Of a DNA stretch of 64,000 nucleotides, positions 52,018-61,118 are shown in pieces. The position numbers were made by a program, and so were the translations under genes. Origin of the DNA: Methylovulum sp. (GTDB lineage Bacteria > Pseudomonadota > Gammaproteobacteria > Methylococcales > Methylomonadaceae); assembly GCF_028687615.1 (NCBI RefSeq), contig NZ_JAQTZU010000013.1:1-64000 (forward strand). The letters are read 5' to 3'. Every line of letters starts with the position of its first letter. Within the stretch, counting starts at the first letter, position 1. Under the pieces are notes generated by a model. The model ran no database searches. It was not told the DNA's origin and worked only from the letters and a program-made list of their open reading frames with translations.

Positions 52018-55011
52018 CTATGCCAACGCCCCGATTCTGGATATTTGAAAACGGTTTGAATGCGTATTTAGAAACGTCTGTGCTTCCTTTGCAACCACTT
52101 TGTTCAGGCATTGATCGACAATAACTTCCAGATGCTCCTTATCATCCCAACTTAAATTTTTACCTTTATGCTTTATATTCAGCCAGTCGGACACTAAAGC
52201 AAACTCCGTTTCCAAATCATGTTGTTTGGCATTAAAAAGCTGCTTTACCAATCCCGATGCCATCAAAGTTCGGGAAACTGCTTCAAAATCCACTTGCGTT
52301 ATTCTTGCCGAACTCCTGATAACGCTGTCGATATAATGGCCTTGAATACCCAACACTTGGTCGATCAGCGGATACTGTGGATTCACCCCCGCCTTATTCC
52401 GGTTGAGGTAAAAGATTTTTTCCGGCACATCCGCGCATAACAGCAAGGTATGAAAACCGCTACCGATAAAGCCGACTACATTTTGGGCGGAGCAAAATAG
52501 CTTGACCTGTTCTTTAACCGTGAGGGTTTCCGGGGACACCACAGTGAAGCCTTCGGATTTAAGATAATTTTCAAATTCCGCTTCGCCGCAGATAATGTTC
52601 CCGGTATATTCGGTGCTTAGCCCTGACCTGGAAATGTACACGTTCCCTTGTTTTTCATCAGGATACTCCTTGCCCATAGCCGCTTTTACCTTCGCCGCCA
52701 TAGCCTGCTGATGGTCGGCATCGAGATAATCGTAGTAACGCATACCTATCTTCGGAATCACCAGTTTCTTAAACGACGTCGTTTCCTGAACCAAGATAAT
52801 CCGCTCTAGCGGTATGCCAGTCAGTTCAAAAATTGCCTGCATGTAAGCTGGAAGCTCATCAGCGCGGGTGGCATCCGCATAATAGGTATAGACGATAGGC
52901 AAATGTGAATACCGCTGAAAGCCTTGAAACCTAGATAAGCTTTCGATAATAAAATGTCCGTATTGATCAACGATGGTGCCGCCATACAGGCATACGGTGT
53001 CGATATGGCGCGTGGGCTTTGTGGTCAGGAATGGATCGGCGATTTGCCCGCCATCGACCCGGTTGCACATGGCGGACGCTTCCAGGCCACCATCTTTTCG
53101 GTAAACCCCACCCACGGTACGGACCCTAATGACCGCCTTAAAGTACGCCGAAGGTCTTCTGACACCTTCAACAACCGCCCTGTCCAGCACCACCTCGGTA
53201 CGCGGAAAAATGGCCGGATCATTTTCCAAAGCCACCCGTTTTGCAAGATACAAATGGCTGCCATCAAGAGGGAGACGGTAAGCGCAACTGGCTGGCGGAA
53301 ACCGGGGGCCATGATAATCAGTTTCCCAAGGTTTTATTGCGGCAAGCACTAATTTTGTATAGGCTTCTTGGCTCAAAGTGATTGGACTATTGGCTAATTC
53401 AAACTGCCCTTCCGCATCAAAACTTGCTCGAAGCGGCATACCCACATGCAAATTTTTGAGCAAGGACAAGGCTAACGGGCCTGATGAAAACCCGTAGAAA
53501 CCGCCGTCGCCACCATCCCCGTACTGAAGATCGGCCCGAAATTTGTCGGCCATCACCGAAGCCACCAGCTCAGTCCCTGAAAAAATATACACAGGAACCC
53601 GGTACTCCGATGCCTCAACATCTATTGCCCAACCGCAAACATCGCCAGCCAGCCCGATGCCGTCCAGCTCTCCTTGCAAACGCGCCAGCCGTGTATCGGC
53701 GGCGTCACTGTCTAGTTTGGAAAAATTCGCACCAACATCGGCCTGGCTTGGATTCAGGCAATAACCCAGCATTTGTTCAAAGCGTGAAAAAGCTGTTGGC
53801 AATAAAGTCGGTGAAATCATCAGATGGAACAATGCCGCATAACCTTTGCCGCAAGGATGGAAAGAACCGCCACATTCAATCAACTCGATGGACTCTTGAA
53901 ATGGAATCGCACTTAAACGCCTGACATCAAAATCGGCAAACTGTTGTTCGATGCCCTCGACATACGCTTCGGCATGTTTAGGCATAAACTGGTTAAGGTA
54001 TTCGGGCCGCTTGGAAACGGTTTCACGCGCCCATTGGTCCCAGAACATAACAGTGACCGGGCCGCCAAGAGCCAATTGTTGTATTACGGCTTTTTCTTCG
54101 GCAATTTTGGCCTTGATTTGCGCCGGACTTTCGTCCTGAAAAGATAGCCCGGACAAGTAAACCACACGGTCATAGCGTCCAGGCGCATCCCGGCTCGCCT
54201 TTAAACCATTAATTTCCCAACTGGCGGGCATCAAGAAACAGTTGGTCCGCACCGCTTTGTCCAGTGCCCTGAAAGCAATGGAATTGCCAGTGATATTGAT
54301 CCGGTAACGGTCAGCATTGAGTGGAAACATAAGATGGCTCCAGGTTTCAAAAGTAGAACACACGGATTCGTAAGCGGCTAAAGCGTCCTGTCCAGCCAAC
54401 AAACGGCCGATTAGGGCATGTCCCTTGAAAGTTGGGTGGCCGTTACTATCAAGAAAAAAACTATCGAGGGGAAAGCCTGTCAGCGGTGAGGTATCAATCA
54501 AGGCATTCTTAAATTGCCCGGCCAAATCAGCCAGGTTCCAAACCGGATGCCGGTAATTGCTTTTGCCTCCATAACGGTCATTTTGCTTGTTAAGGAACTC
54601 GCGGTACGTCGATGACCAAAGCAGGATACGCAATTTTGAACCCAGCCTTGTGGACAAGTCATTGAAAAAGTTGACGTTGAGTTTCAACATCCTTTTGTCG
54701 TTTTCGTCAGAAATCAGCTCTTTCTCAATATAAAGATAATTCCCTGAGCTATCGCCGGTGCGTAGGAATTTTTCGCTCTTCAAAATTTTGTTGCCAAACC
54801 GCAAGTCACCCACGAGCAAAACCATCTGATCGACCTGGTCTTCGATGCGGGCTATTTCTGAGCGGATAAAATCCCCCCAAATTGGCATCGCCCCACGACC
54901 GATGAAAATCACATCGTGGCTAGGTTTGGGTATTTGCCTTCTTTCTATGGCAAGTTCCCACCATGTAACATGCGATGAACCGACGATGGCGATTTTTTTA
55001 GGCGGTGGCAT
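52018..55011 (-). CDS. SGNH-like tandem modules + GWA-type domain + GT61 glycosyltransferase fusion
   Basis: The protein has 997 residues from ATG 55011 (in-frame ATGs at 55020 and 55029 are alternatives). Module 1 (about 1-210) has IAIVGSSHVTWWE, VGDLRFGN (67-74), KELISDENDKRML and DSNGHPTFKGH (188-198). Module 2 (about 220-430) has ITGNSIAFRALDKA, VTVMFWDQWARETVSKRPEY and SFHPCGKGYAALF. A beta domain (about 465-560) contains DVCGWAID, KFRADLQYGDGGDG and FYGFSS, a pattern seen on many glycosyltransferases. The last 380 residues are GT61 (DUF563): YGHFIIESLSR (near 683-693), YISRSGLSTEYTG, and FIGSGFHTLLL. It probably adds a sugar and may also edit acyl groups. Its start overlaps the cytidylyltransferase end by 14 bases. 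Confidence 0.78.
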   Translation of the reverse strand: MPPPKKIAIVGSSHVTWWELAIERRQIPKPSHDVIFIGRGAMPIWGDFIRSEIARIEDQVDQMVLLVGDLRFGNKILKSEKFLRTGDSSGNYLYIEKELISDENDKRMLKLNVNFFNDLSTRLGSKLRILLWSSTYREFLNKQNDRYGGKSNYRHPVWNLADLAGQFKNALIDTSPLTGFPLDSFFLDSNGHPTFKGHALIGRLLAGQDALAAYESVCSTFETWSHLMFPLNADRYRINITGNSIAFRALDKAVRTNCFLMPASWEINGLKASRDAPGRYDRVVYLSGLSFQDESPAQIKAKIAEEKAVIQQLALGGPVTVMFWDQWARETVSKRPEYLNQFMPKHAEAYVEGIEQQFADFDVRRLSAIPFQESIELIECGGSFHPCGKGYAALFHLMISPTLLPTAFSRFEQMLGYCLNPSQADVGANFSKLDSDAADTRLARLQGELDGIGLAGDVCGWAIDVEASEYRVPVYIFSGTELVASVMADKFRADLQYGDGGDGGFYGFSSGPLALSLLKNLHVGMPLRASFDAEGQFELANSPITLSQEAYTKLVLAAIKPWETDYHGPRFPPASCAYRLPLDGSHLYLAKRVALENDPAIFPRTEVVLDRAVVEGVRRPSAYFKAVIRVRTVGGVYRKDGGLEASAMCNRVDGGQIADPFLTTKPTRHIDTVCLYGGTIVDQYGHFIIESLSRFQGFQRYSHLPIVYTYYADATRADELPAYMQAIFELTGIPLERIILVQETTSFKKLVIPKIGMRYYDYLDADHQQAMAAKVKAAMGKEYPDEKQGNVYISRSGLSTEYTGNIICGEAEFENYLKSEGFTVVSPETLTVKEQVKLFCSAQNVVGFIGSGFHTLLLCADVPEKIFYLNRNKAGVNPQYPLIDQVLGIQGHYIDSVIRSSARITQVDFEAVSRTLMASGLVKQLFNAKQHDLETEFALVSDWLNIKHKGKNLSWDDKEHLEVIVDQCLNKVVAKEAQTFLNTHSNRFQISRIGALA

Positions 55012-55774
55012 AAACGCCATTAAAGCCATTGTGGATTGGGTGGCCGGGGATAATTTTGGGGATACTTCCCAGCTCACGATTATCCAATGCGGCATACAGC
55101 TTCTCACCCAGGACAAAGTCCTCTTCCCAATCAATATCGAAACCATAAGGGGATGGCGTTTCAAACAAGACGGGTTGATGGCCGACACGATCTTGAAGCT
55201 GTGCCATCAAAAATTTGTCTATCACAAACAACGCGCTGTTGACGAGAAAGATTTTCTCCAGATCTTGGGTGCGGGGCCAGCGTTTGACGGTGCTGTCATG
55301 GCTGATCCACGCGCCGGAACGCATGGCGAAAGTTTGCGACACATCAACCGCCATCAGGCTGTCTGCGCTTTGGTTTTGCAAAGCTTGCGCGTAGGCAGAC
55401 AATGCCGCTTCATAAAGCGAGGTGTCAAACAACGGCGAGGTGACGTGCGTCCAGGCGATCACATCGGTGTCAACCGTATTGCCCAAATAACCGATCAAAC
55501 CTTGCAGGGAATCATCGGCGGCATATTGATCCGGCCTTAAGTCAAGTTTCACGGGTTTGGTCAAGGTCGTGCGGATTTGCCTGACAATCCTGATGACGAT
55601 AGGATCGTTGGTGGTGACCAAGATCTCATCTATCCCCGCCACCTCATCCAGTTGTTTCAGTTTGAGTTCCAACAATCCGTGGGCAAAACCGGCGAAGGGA
55701 CGGGTGTTTTTGTTGGCTACGCGCTGGCTGCCCTTGCGGCAAGGGATAATCGCCGTTACTTTTCTGGACTTCAT
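54998..55774 (-). CDS. cytidylyltransferase of the CMP-sialic/CMP-Kdo type (NeuA-like)
   Basis: The 258-residue protein begins AIIPCRKGSQRVANKNTRPF (the nucleotide-binding loop of the NeuA/KdsB type), with the family blocks LVTTNDPIVIRIV and DVIAWTHVTSPLFDTSLYE, and the metal-binding end YGFDIDWEEDFVLGEKL. Such enzymes join CTP to a keto-acid sugar. The exact sugar is not readable; it lies next to an aldolase, which fits synthesis of a nine-carbon or similar ulosonic acid. GAGGTG lies six bases upstream of ATG 55774. Confidence 0.9.
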   Translation of the reverse strand: MKSRKVTAIIPCRKGSQRVANKNTRPFAGFAHGLLELKLKQLDEVAGIDEILVTTNDPIVIRIVRQIRTTLTKPVKLDLRPDQYAADDSLQGLIGYLGNTVDTDVIAWTHVTSPLFDTSLYEAALSAYAQALQNQSADSLMAVDVSQTFAMRSGAWISHDSTVKRWPRTQDLEKIFLVNSALFVIDKFLMAQLQDRVGHQPVLFETPSPYGFDIDWEEDFVLGEKLYAALDNRELGSIPKIIPGHPIHNGFNGVYATA

Positions 55775-55853
55775 GGCTTGCACCTCATGGTTAATGTTGA
55801 TCATCGGTTTGGTCGGATTGGCAAATTATCAAACTGGCATTACTCACGTCCCG

Positions 55854-57437
55854 TCAGCACGCTTGCACCATCGCATACAAGGAACGCACTGGAATCCGGT
55901 ATAAAGTCGGCGCCAGGCTGACTAGCCTGGGAACGTTGGCGACGGCAAGATATTCGGCAATGGTGGTGGCATTTTCATCATTTTTGGCATGGGACGATTC
56001 GCCTTCGCCGATATAACCATCAAAGCCAACCAGCATCACTTCATCGGCACCGCATTCGACGGCGGCGGTCAAACCCAGTTGCAGAGGGCTAGGGACTGAC
56101 ACTCCGGCGATTTCCGTAATGGCAAACAAGGATGCCGGATTGACTTGGCAAACCGTGCCAACCGTAGGCACACTGCCCGCAAATCTCAGTGGTGGAGACA
56201 CTATCCAGCAAGCGATGCCCTGGGCCAAGGTCTCCAGACGCGGCTTAGAAACCTTTTGAATTTCATGCCCCGACAAGGCAATGCAATGTCCGCTTAAATC
56301 GGTGAAATGCCCTGTCGATTTGAGGCTGGTGTGCAAAATCACGGTATCGTCAAGATCGAAATGCTCCATCACCGATGCCGCCCGTTTCGCACTGTCGCCA
56401 CCGCCGATCAGGATAAAACGGCTACGACCTGAAGTGCCTGAAAAATCAGCGAATTTTGCGAACGATTTGTTGTCGGAACCACCATGCACCACTAGTTTGT
56501 TTTGCAAGGCGCCCATCACCACCGCCGGGTCAAAACGATCCTTGATCAACCAGTCCATCACTTTGCCTTGCTCTTGACCGGACAGGCTGGAATACATATA
56601 CGGCAGCGATGTCCCCCATTGGTACAAGGCATGGAGTCTTGCCATCCTGTCCATGAATTTGCTCAGTTCAAAATAGGGGATTTCCGTACCCGTCGCGATG
56701 CCGATATAGGTCAGCATCAATTCGGTTTTCAAGTTGCCCGCCCCTCGCCCCATGCCCATGAACGTCGCGTCAATAGACGTCGCCCCCGATTGCAACGCGC
56801 TTAAGGCATTGGCAAAGGCCAAACCCGCATTGTCGTGGCCGTGAAAACCGACCTTACCAGAAAAAATCGCACAAGTCCGGCTGATCGCCGCCCCCACCTC
56901 ATCGGGAAAACAGCCGCCATAACTATCCACCAACGCCAAGCAATCGAGATGCTTGATTTCAGAAAACGGCGCGAGTATTTCGTCCACTTTCCCGCTCCAT
57001 TTGCTCAAGTGCATGACATTCAAACCACAGGCAAAACCGTGTCCGATGACTTTTTGATGCAGTCGCAAAGCCCGTAAAATCTCGCTGGGTGCCACGGCAA
57101 AGCGGATCAAATCCACAATGCCTTCAATATCACTGAGGAAAAAATCGATGCTGTCTTCACTCACGTCTTTGAGGTTAAACATCACCGCCAAACGTTGGTT
57201 CGGACGCAAACGCTGCTTGGCTTCGAGCAACTCCTGCCTGGAAAGATAAAAAAACCGTCCGAAATAACTGTCTTTCTCAGGGCTACGGTAACCGATTTCG
57301 ATGTCGTGTATCGGGCTACGGGCAACCAAATCAAGGTATTCATGGACAAAATCCGCATCGAATTCCCATTGGGTGTAGTAGCCCCCGTCACGCAAGGTGC
57401 AATCGAGCAGCCGAATTTGGTTGGATAGCGTTTTCAT
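55854..57437 (-). CDS. DRE-TIM aldolase fused to a MptE/MAF-like C-terminal domain
   Basis: The 527-residue protein starts IRLLDCTLRDGGYYTQW, the metal-binding DxTxRDG core of the HMGL/DmpG group, with FHGHDNAGLAFANAL, DATFMGMGRGAGNLKTELM and the rest of the TIM barrel (about 1-300). The C-terminal half has RFILIGGGDSAKRAASVMEH and GADEVMLVGFDGYIGEG, resembling the MptE/DUF115-type domain found in motility-accessory (MAF) glycosylation proteins. The aldolase likely makes a keto-acid from pyruvate and an aldehyde sugar. The fusion is unusual; the two halves may make and hand over the sugar. Confidence 0.82.
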   Translation of the reverse strand: MKTLSNQIRLLDCTLRDGGYYTQWEFDADFVHEYLDLVARSPIHDIEIGYRSPEKDSYFGRFFYLSRQELLEAKQRLRPNQRLAVMFNLKDVSEDSIDFFLSDIEGIVDLIRFAVAPSEILRALRLHQKVIGHGFACGLNVMHLSKWSGKVDEILAPFSEIKHLDCLALVDSYGGCFPDEVGAAISRTCAIFSGKVGFHGHDNAGLAFANALSALQSGATSIDATFMGMGRGAGNLKTELMLTYIGIATGTEIPYFELSKFMDRMARLHALYQWGTSLPYMYSSLSGQEQGKVMDWLIKDRFDPAVVMGALQNKLVVHGGSDNKSFAKFADFSGTSGRSRFILIGGGDSAKRAASVMEHFDLDDTVILHTSLKSTGHFTDLSGHCIALSGHEIQKVSKPRLETLAQGIACWIVSPPLRFAGSVPTVGTVCQVNPASLFAITEIAGVSVPSPLQLGLTAAVECGADEVMLVGFDGYIGEGESSHAKNDENATTIAEYLAVANVPRLVSLAPTLYRIPVRSLYAMVQAC

Positions 57438-57455
57438 AACGGATTAAATAAGGTG

Positions 57456-58547
57456 TTAAGTTTTCGGCTGGTTTTGGTGGGCCTGCATTTTTTGCAAAAC
57501 TTGCTCAAAAAAAGGCGGGGGTGATTTTTTACAGCATTCAAACCGCTCAAAAATGGCCTTGAAATTAATCTGCAATTTGGGTGCTGGGTTGACGGGTGCA
57601 AAACGCGATTCTGGCGGCAATTTATTTTTAGTACACGCCAGGGACGCGCAATAGGCGGCTTCAATGATTAGCAAAAACTTATGGCAATCGCTCATCTGGC
57701 CTATCACCCAATTATTTTGCGGATGCAGCAAATCGATCATGCCGTAACGGCCGGCATTGACCGCGCCAATAAACAAACTGGCGGCTTCGTCAAAATGCCC
57801 GTACCACGCCTTGATCAAGCCGCCCTGAAACAACAACATGGCGTAATTTTGATGGACCAGGGGATTAAAACTGGGGTGGACTATCGCTTTAAGCGCCCCG
57901 TCAACGACATCCGCCGCCTGTGTCACCGATCCTGTTGCCAGCAAAGCCGTAGCCAGGACACTGGAGCTTGAAACCAACCAACGGAAAGCCACGGCATTAT
58001 GGCTTTGCACTTTATCCCGATAATGCCGGTAAGTGGCATGGACTGCTTCGAGTATATCGCCACGCTCTTCCAGTTTGTCGGCGATACGATAGGAAAGTAT
58101 CGTAATCAAGCCACCGAAATTCTGGTTATCAAGCGGCAAGGCATTCAAATACGCATAAGTCACGACAAACAAATCATCCAGGGAATAATTGCGGGCTTGG
58201 GCGTTAAACAAGTTTTTGGTCAGATAAACATTGTCATTGAGTTTGTCGCTATCAAGCTGGTAACGCAGGAACAAGCCGCTAATATCCAATGAGTTTCCAG
58301 CCCAAATTAACAACACCTTGGTCAATGCGGGAATACGGAGGCTTTGCACCGAAAATTTCAAGCTCAAGCGCCCGTCATTCTCTGGCTGGGTTTTGCAATT
58401 GATAGAAAATTCACTGCCATCATGGCAAGTGACACGAATTTCACCTTTATCAATAATCGACCTGTCATAGGGTTCAAGCTCAAGAATGAACTCACCACCG
58501 CATAACTTGACATGCGATTTATTGGCAATACTCGACATCATGTTCAT
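57456..58547 (-). CDS. hypothetical 363-residue TPR-like protein, first gene of the glycan cluster
   Basis: I do not recognise this protein. It has an N-terminal beta-rich part (VKLCGGEFILELEPYDRSII, then IRVTCHDGSEFSINC) and, from about 130, repeated helices with TPR-like spacing (GGLITILSYRIADKLEERGD, AVHATYRHYRDKV, AWYGHFDEAASLFIGAVNAG). The C-terminus is basic and Pro/Lys-rich. There are no signal peptide or membrane segments. The gene lies 18 bases upstream of the aldolase and so opens the operon. A scaffolding or targeting role is likely from the repeats and position only. Confidence 0.6.
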   Translation of the reverse strand: MNMMSSIANKSHVKLCGGEFILELEPYDRSIIDKGEIRVTCHDGSEFSINCKTQPENDGRLSLKFSVQSLRIPALTKVLLIWAGNSLDISGLFLRYQLDSDKLNDNVYLTKNLFNAQARNYSLDDLFVVTYAYLNALPLDNQNFGGLITILSYRIADKLEERGDILEAVHATYRHYRDKVQSHNAVAFRWLVSSSSVLATALLATGSVTQAADVVDGALKAIVHPSFNPLVHQNYAMLLFQGGLIKAWYGHFDEAASLFIGAVNAGRYGMIDLLHPQNNWVIGQMSDCHKFLLIIEAAYCASLACTKNKLPPESRFAPVNPAPKLQINFKAIFERFECCKKSPPPFFEQVLQKMQAHQNQPKT

Positions 58548-58571
58548 CTTGGTCTTTTGCCTTTAGAAAAA

Positions 58572-58787
58572 TCAAACTTTTGCCAACGCAAACTGCGTCG
58601 TTTTTACCACCGCCACGGCTTCCTGCCCCACCACCAAACCTAGCGATTTAAGTGAGCTGGTTGTGATGACCGAGGTAATAATCCCCGCCGCCGTGTCCAG
58701 CTCAACTTCTGAAAGGACATCCCGGTTGTGGATATTCCGAATCCTACCTTTGATTTGGTTGTTGCCGGTAACTTCTGAAGTAACCAT
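58572..58787 (-). CDS. molbindin (Mop/TOBE domain protein)
   Basis: The 71-residue protein starts at ATG 58787 with GGGAGC just upstream and follows the Mop pattern QIKGRIRNIHNRDVLSEVEL, then IITSVITTSSLKSLGLVVGQ, and VVKTTQFALAKV. Molbindins bind molybdate in oligomers and may store it. A moaA gene lies 3.5 kb away, but not in the same unit. The frame is open 20 codons further upstream but the family N-terminus starts here. Confidence 0.9.
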   Translation of the reverse strand: MVTSEVTGNNQIKGRIRNIHNRDVLSEVELDTAAGIITSVITTSSLKSLGLVVGQEAVAVVKTTQFALAKV

Positions 58788-58847
58788 AGGTTTTGCTCCC
58801 AAGCGAGAAATATTGATGTCAGTACCATAAGAACTTGCAACCGACAT

Positions 58848-59098
58848 GCCATGTTACAAGTTTTTGAAAAGTAAGTGATTGTTGAAATAAAACCGCTTAT
58901 CCGCTGTTGCAACACCAACAGTTGCTGTTGCTTAGGTGTTGATTTTTAAGCAGCCTTAAAGCAAGAAAGCGGCGGGCAACCATCCAACTTATCCAGCAAC
59001 TTATCCAGAAAATCCCTTAATCCAACAAATTGCAACCTGATTGAAAAAATGGTGGTGGTTGAATTAGTAGTGGTTGAATTAAAAGCTGGTGGTTAATT
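58848..59098. other. gap without gene
   Basis: AT-rich stretch upstream of the molbindin gene; no coding signal. Two exact copies of GTGGTTGAATTA occur at about 59055 and 59070. Confidence 0.4.
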
Positions 59099-59158
59099 AT
59101 TAACCGGGAGCGCGGTCATCTTGACCGCTTGGCGGACAGGATGTCCGCGCTCCAGTTA
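59099..59158. repeat. palindromic repeat GGAGCGCGG...CCGCGCTCC
   Basis: The outer arms TTAACCGGGAGCGCGG and CCGCGCTCCAGTTAA are near complements. Inside, CGGTCATCTTGACCG and CGGACAGGATGTCCG are two shorter palindromes. It lies 25 bases beyond the stop of the periplasmic protein gene and may also work as a terminator or as a REP-type element. Confidence 0.6.
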
Positions 59159-59182
59159 AATTACCATCACCACCTCAAATAC

Positions 59183-60883
59183 TTATTTCAGTTGCAGAGA
59201 TAGGCCGCCTTTTGCATTTCTATCCGCAACCGGAACGATGTCAGCATGGGTGCTACCACCATTAAAATGTGTCAGCGGTACGACCGGGTTGGCGTAATTA
59301 AACGGAATGCTGGCGGTAAAACCGCGTGGATCGGCCGTGGTTGCGAAAATACCCGTCTTACCCCAGGCCTGCGTGGTATTGACGGCATTCGCCACCGTCG
59401 GACTGCCCAAATCATTGGCGAAAGCCTTCAGAAGCTTGGTCTTGACCGCCCACAAAGGATCGACCCCTTTGCTAGTGCGGTAAAGCACCGCCCCTTCGGC
59501 CCAGTGCGGATAAACACCTGCCGCCACATTTTCCAAGGTCGGCGCATAGCCATCAATTTTGATATATCGCCAAGGGTCGCCACCGGTACCATTCGCCAAC
59601 ACCGAACTATTACGGTCGGCACTGTTGACGGCTATACCCCAACGTTTAGCAGGTTTAGTGACATCCAGCACGTTATTGTATCCAGTCGCATTGGTGCCGT
59701 TTTGCCAGTCTTTCAAAAGGTTGCCTGTATCGGCGGCACCGCCCGGTGCTTTGACGATAGGCAAGGTGGCATCTTCATCCACCGCGTTATCAGGCGTGGT
59801 TGCCCCCGGCGCAAATGAATTTTTGGTGCCGGGGTAATTGAGGAATTTGGCATAGGCAACCGCCCCTATCGCCGCACCTTTATTTCGCTTCGCCACCGCA
59901 ACTGGAGTTAAATTTTTACCCGTCGTCGCTTCTTTGTACGGTGCGGTGACTCCAGCACTGGCAAGAATAGTCGTGTCCAGCAAGGTTTTTACCTTATTGC
60001 CGTCAGTTTTATCGACTATCTTGATTTGATTCCAAGCACCGACTTTACCCGCCAGCAAGGAGGCAATGACATTGCGGTTTAACTTAGGCAAACTGGCTTC
60101 GCTGTAACTGCCAACCACAACGGTGCTAGGCAAAATACCCGCCCGTTTTTGGGCTGCTTGTAACACCTTGTATAAATCCAAGGTCACGGCAACGCCATAA
60201 ACCAAGCCCCCGGTTGGAACCACCGTAAAAAGGTTTCCGGTTTTAGGCAAGGCGGACAAGGTCAAAGGCCAACCCGCTTCGGGCAAACCAGTGGACACTT
60301 CATTGACTTGACCAGGATAGTTTTCAGTACCAGGCTTTAGCAAAATTTCTGGATCGACGCCCAAAAAGCCACCATCAGAAACTTTTTTAAACAAATATTT
60401 ACTGGCATTGCCCGTGTCTATGGTTTTTTTCCATTTTTTGCCACCAACAGTACCATCGACATCCCAATCGGCTGCTTGTAGCCCTTGAATCTTTAAATGC
60501 TCAATGGGAAGACCGGCACCAGAAGCGGCCAACAAGGGCACGACACCGTAGCCTGCCGCGCCGTAAGAACGTTTTTCCAACAAGATTTTTTTGCCCGCCA
60601 GGCCCGCGCCCAAATTGGCGTTGCCGGTAAAATAATAAGCGGTCCAACGCGCCCCGACTGAACCCGTTGCCGGATCGACATCACTGAAAATATCAACCGT
60701 ACCCGGTGCCGCCAACGTCGTGGTGACCACTTGCCCGTAGGCTTTATCCTGGGCCGCGCCCCCCGAGGTATAGACCGCAACGTCAGGCGTGGCAAAACCT
60801 GTTGTCCAAGGTGTCAGTGCGTGGGCCGCTTGCGAACCAACCAGCAAGGAAACCGCCAGAGCCAATGTGTTTAGTTGTTTCAT
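59183..60883 (-). CDS. large periplasmic PstS-like binding protein
   Basis: The 566-residue protein has a signal peptide (MKQLNTLALAVSLLVGSQAA, cleavage after AHA) and several features of class II phosphate-binding-like proteins, for example NVIASLLAGKVGAWNQIKIV (as in PstS proteins, where LxGxIxxWN is near the second lobe hinge). At 566 residues it is far larger than PstS (about 330), with an extended N-terminal part and inserted Gly-rich loops. No ABC transporter genes are nearby. The ligand is unknown. It is monocistronic, with palindromic repeats on both sides. Confidence 0.6.
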   Translation of the reverse strand: MKQLNTLALAVSLLVGSQAAHALTPWTTGFATPDVAVYTSGGAAQDKAYGQVVTTTLAAPGTVDIFSDVDPATGSVGARWTAYYFTGNANLGAGLAGKKILLEKRSYGAAGYGVVPLLAASGAGLPIEHLKIQGLQAADWDVDGTVGGKKWKKTIDTGNASKYLFKKVSDGGFLGVDPEILLKPGTENYPGQVNEVSTGLPEAGWPLTLSALPKTGNLFTVVPTGGLVYGVAVTLDLYKVLQAAQKRAGILPSTVVVGSYSEASLPKLNRNVIASLLAGKVGAWNQIKIVDKTDGNKVKTLLDTTILASAGVTAPYKEATTGKNLTPVAVAKRNKGAAIGAVAYAKFLNYPGTKNSFAPGATTPDNAVDEDATLPIVKAPGGAADTGNLLKDWQNGTNATGYNNVLDVTKPAKRWGIAVNSADRNSSVLANGTGGDPWRYIKIDGYAPTLENVAAGVYPHWAEGAVLYRTSKGVDPLWAVKTKLLKAFANDLGSPTVANAVNTTQAWGKTGIFATTADPRGFTASIPFNYANPVVPLTHFNGGSTHADIVPVADRNAKGGLSLQLK

Positions 60884-61118
60884 ATAAATACCTTAATTTA
60901 AAGATTAACGAATTATGCAGATTACCCGTTCAGACACCCGCTTAAGCTCATTAAGCACCCATCATGCCAATCTATATCCATTTGGTTTTTATATAATTTT
61001 TGACTAAAACTGTTTAATTGGTGTTTCTCAGGCAACACTAACTGCTGATGCCATGTTGATATTTCAGCAGTCGTGGCTATTTTTAACCCCGACTCCCTTG
61101 TACGATGGAAGGGGGGGG

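Noticed and set aside
54845-55540. 231-codon plus-strand frame
   Set aside because: Antisense to the cytidylyltransferase and the start of the GT61 fusion; those have clear motifs.
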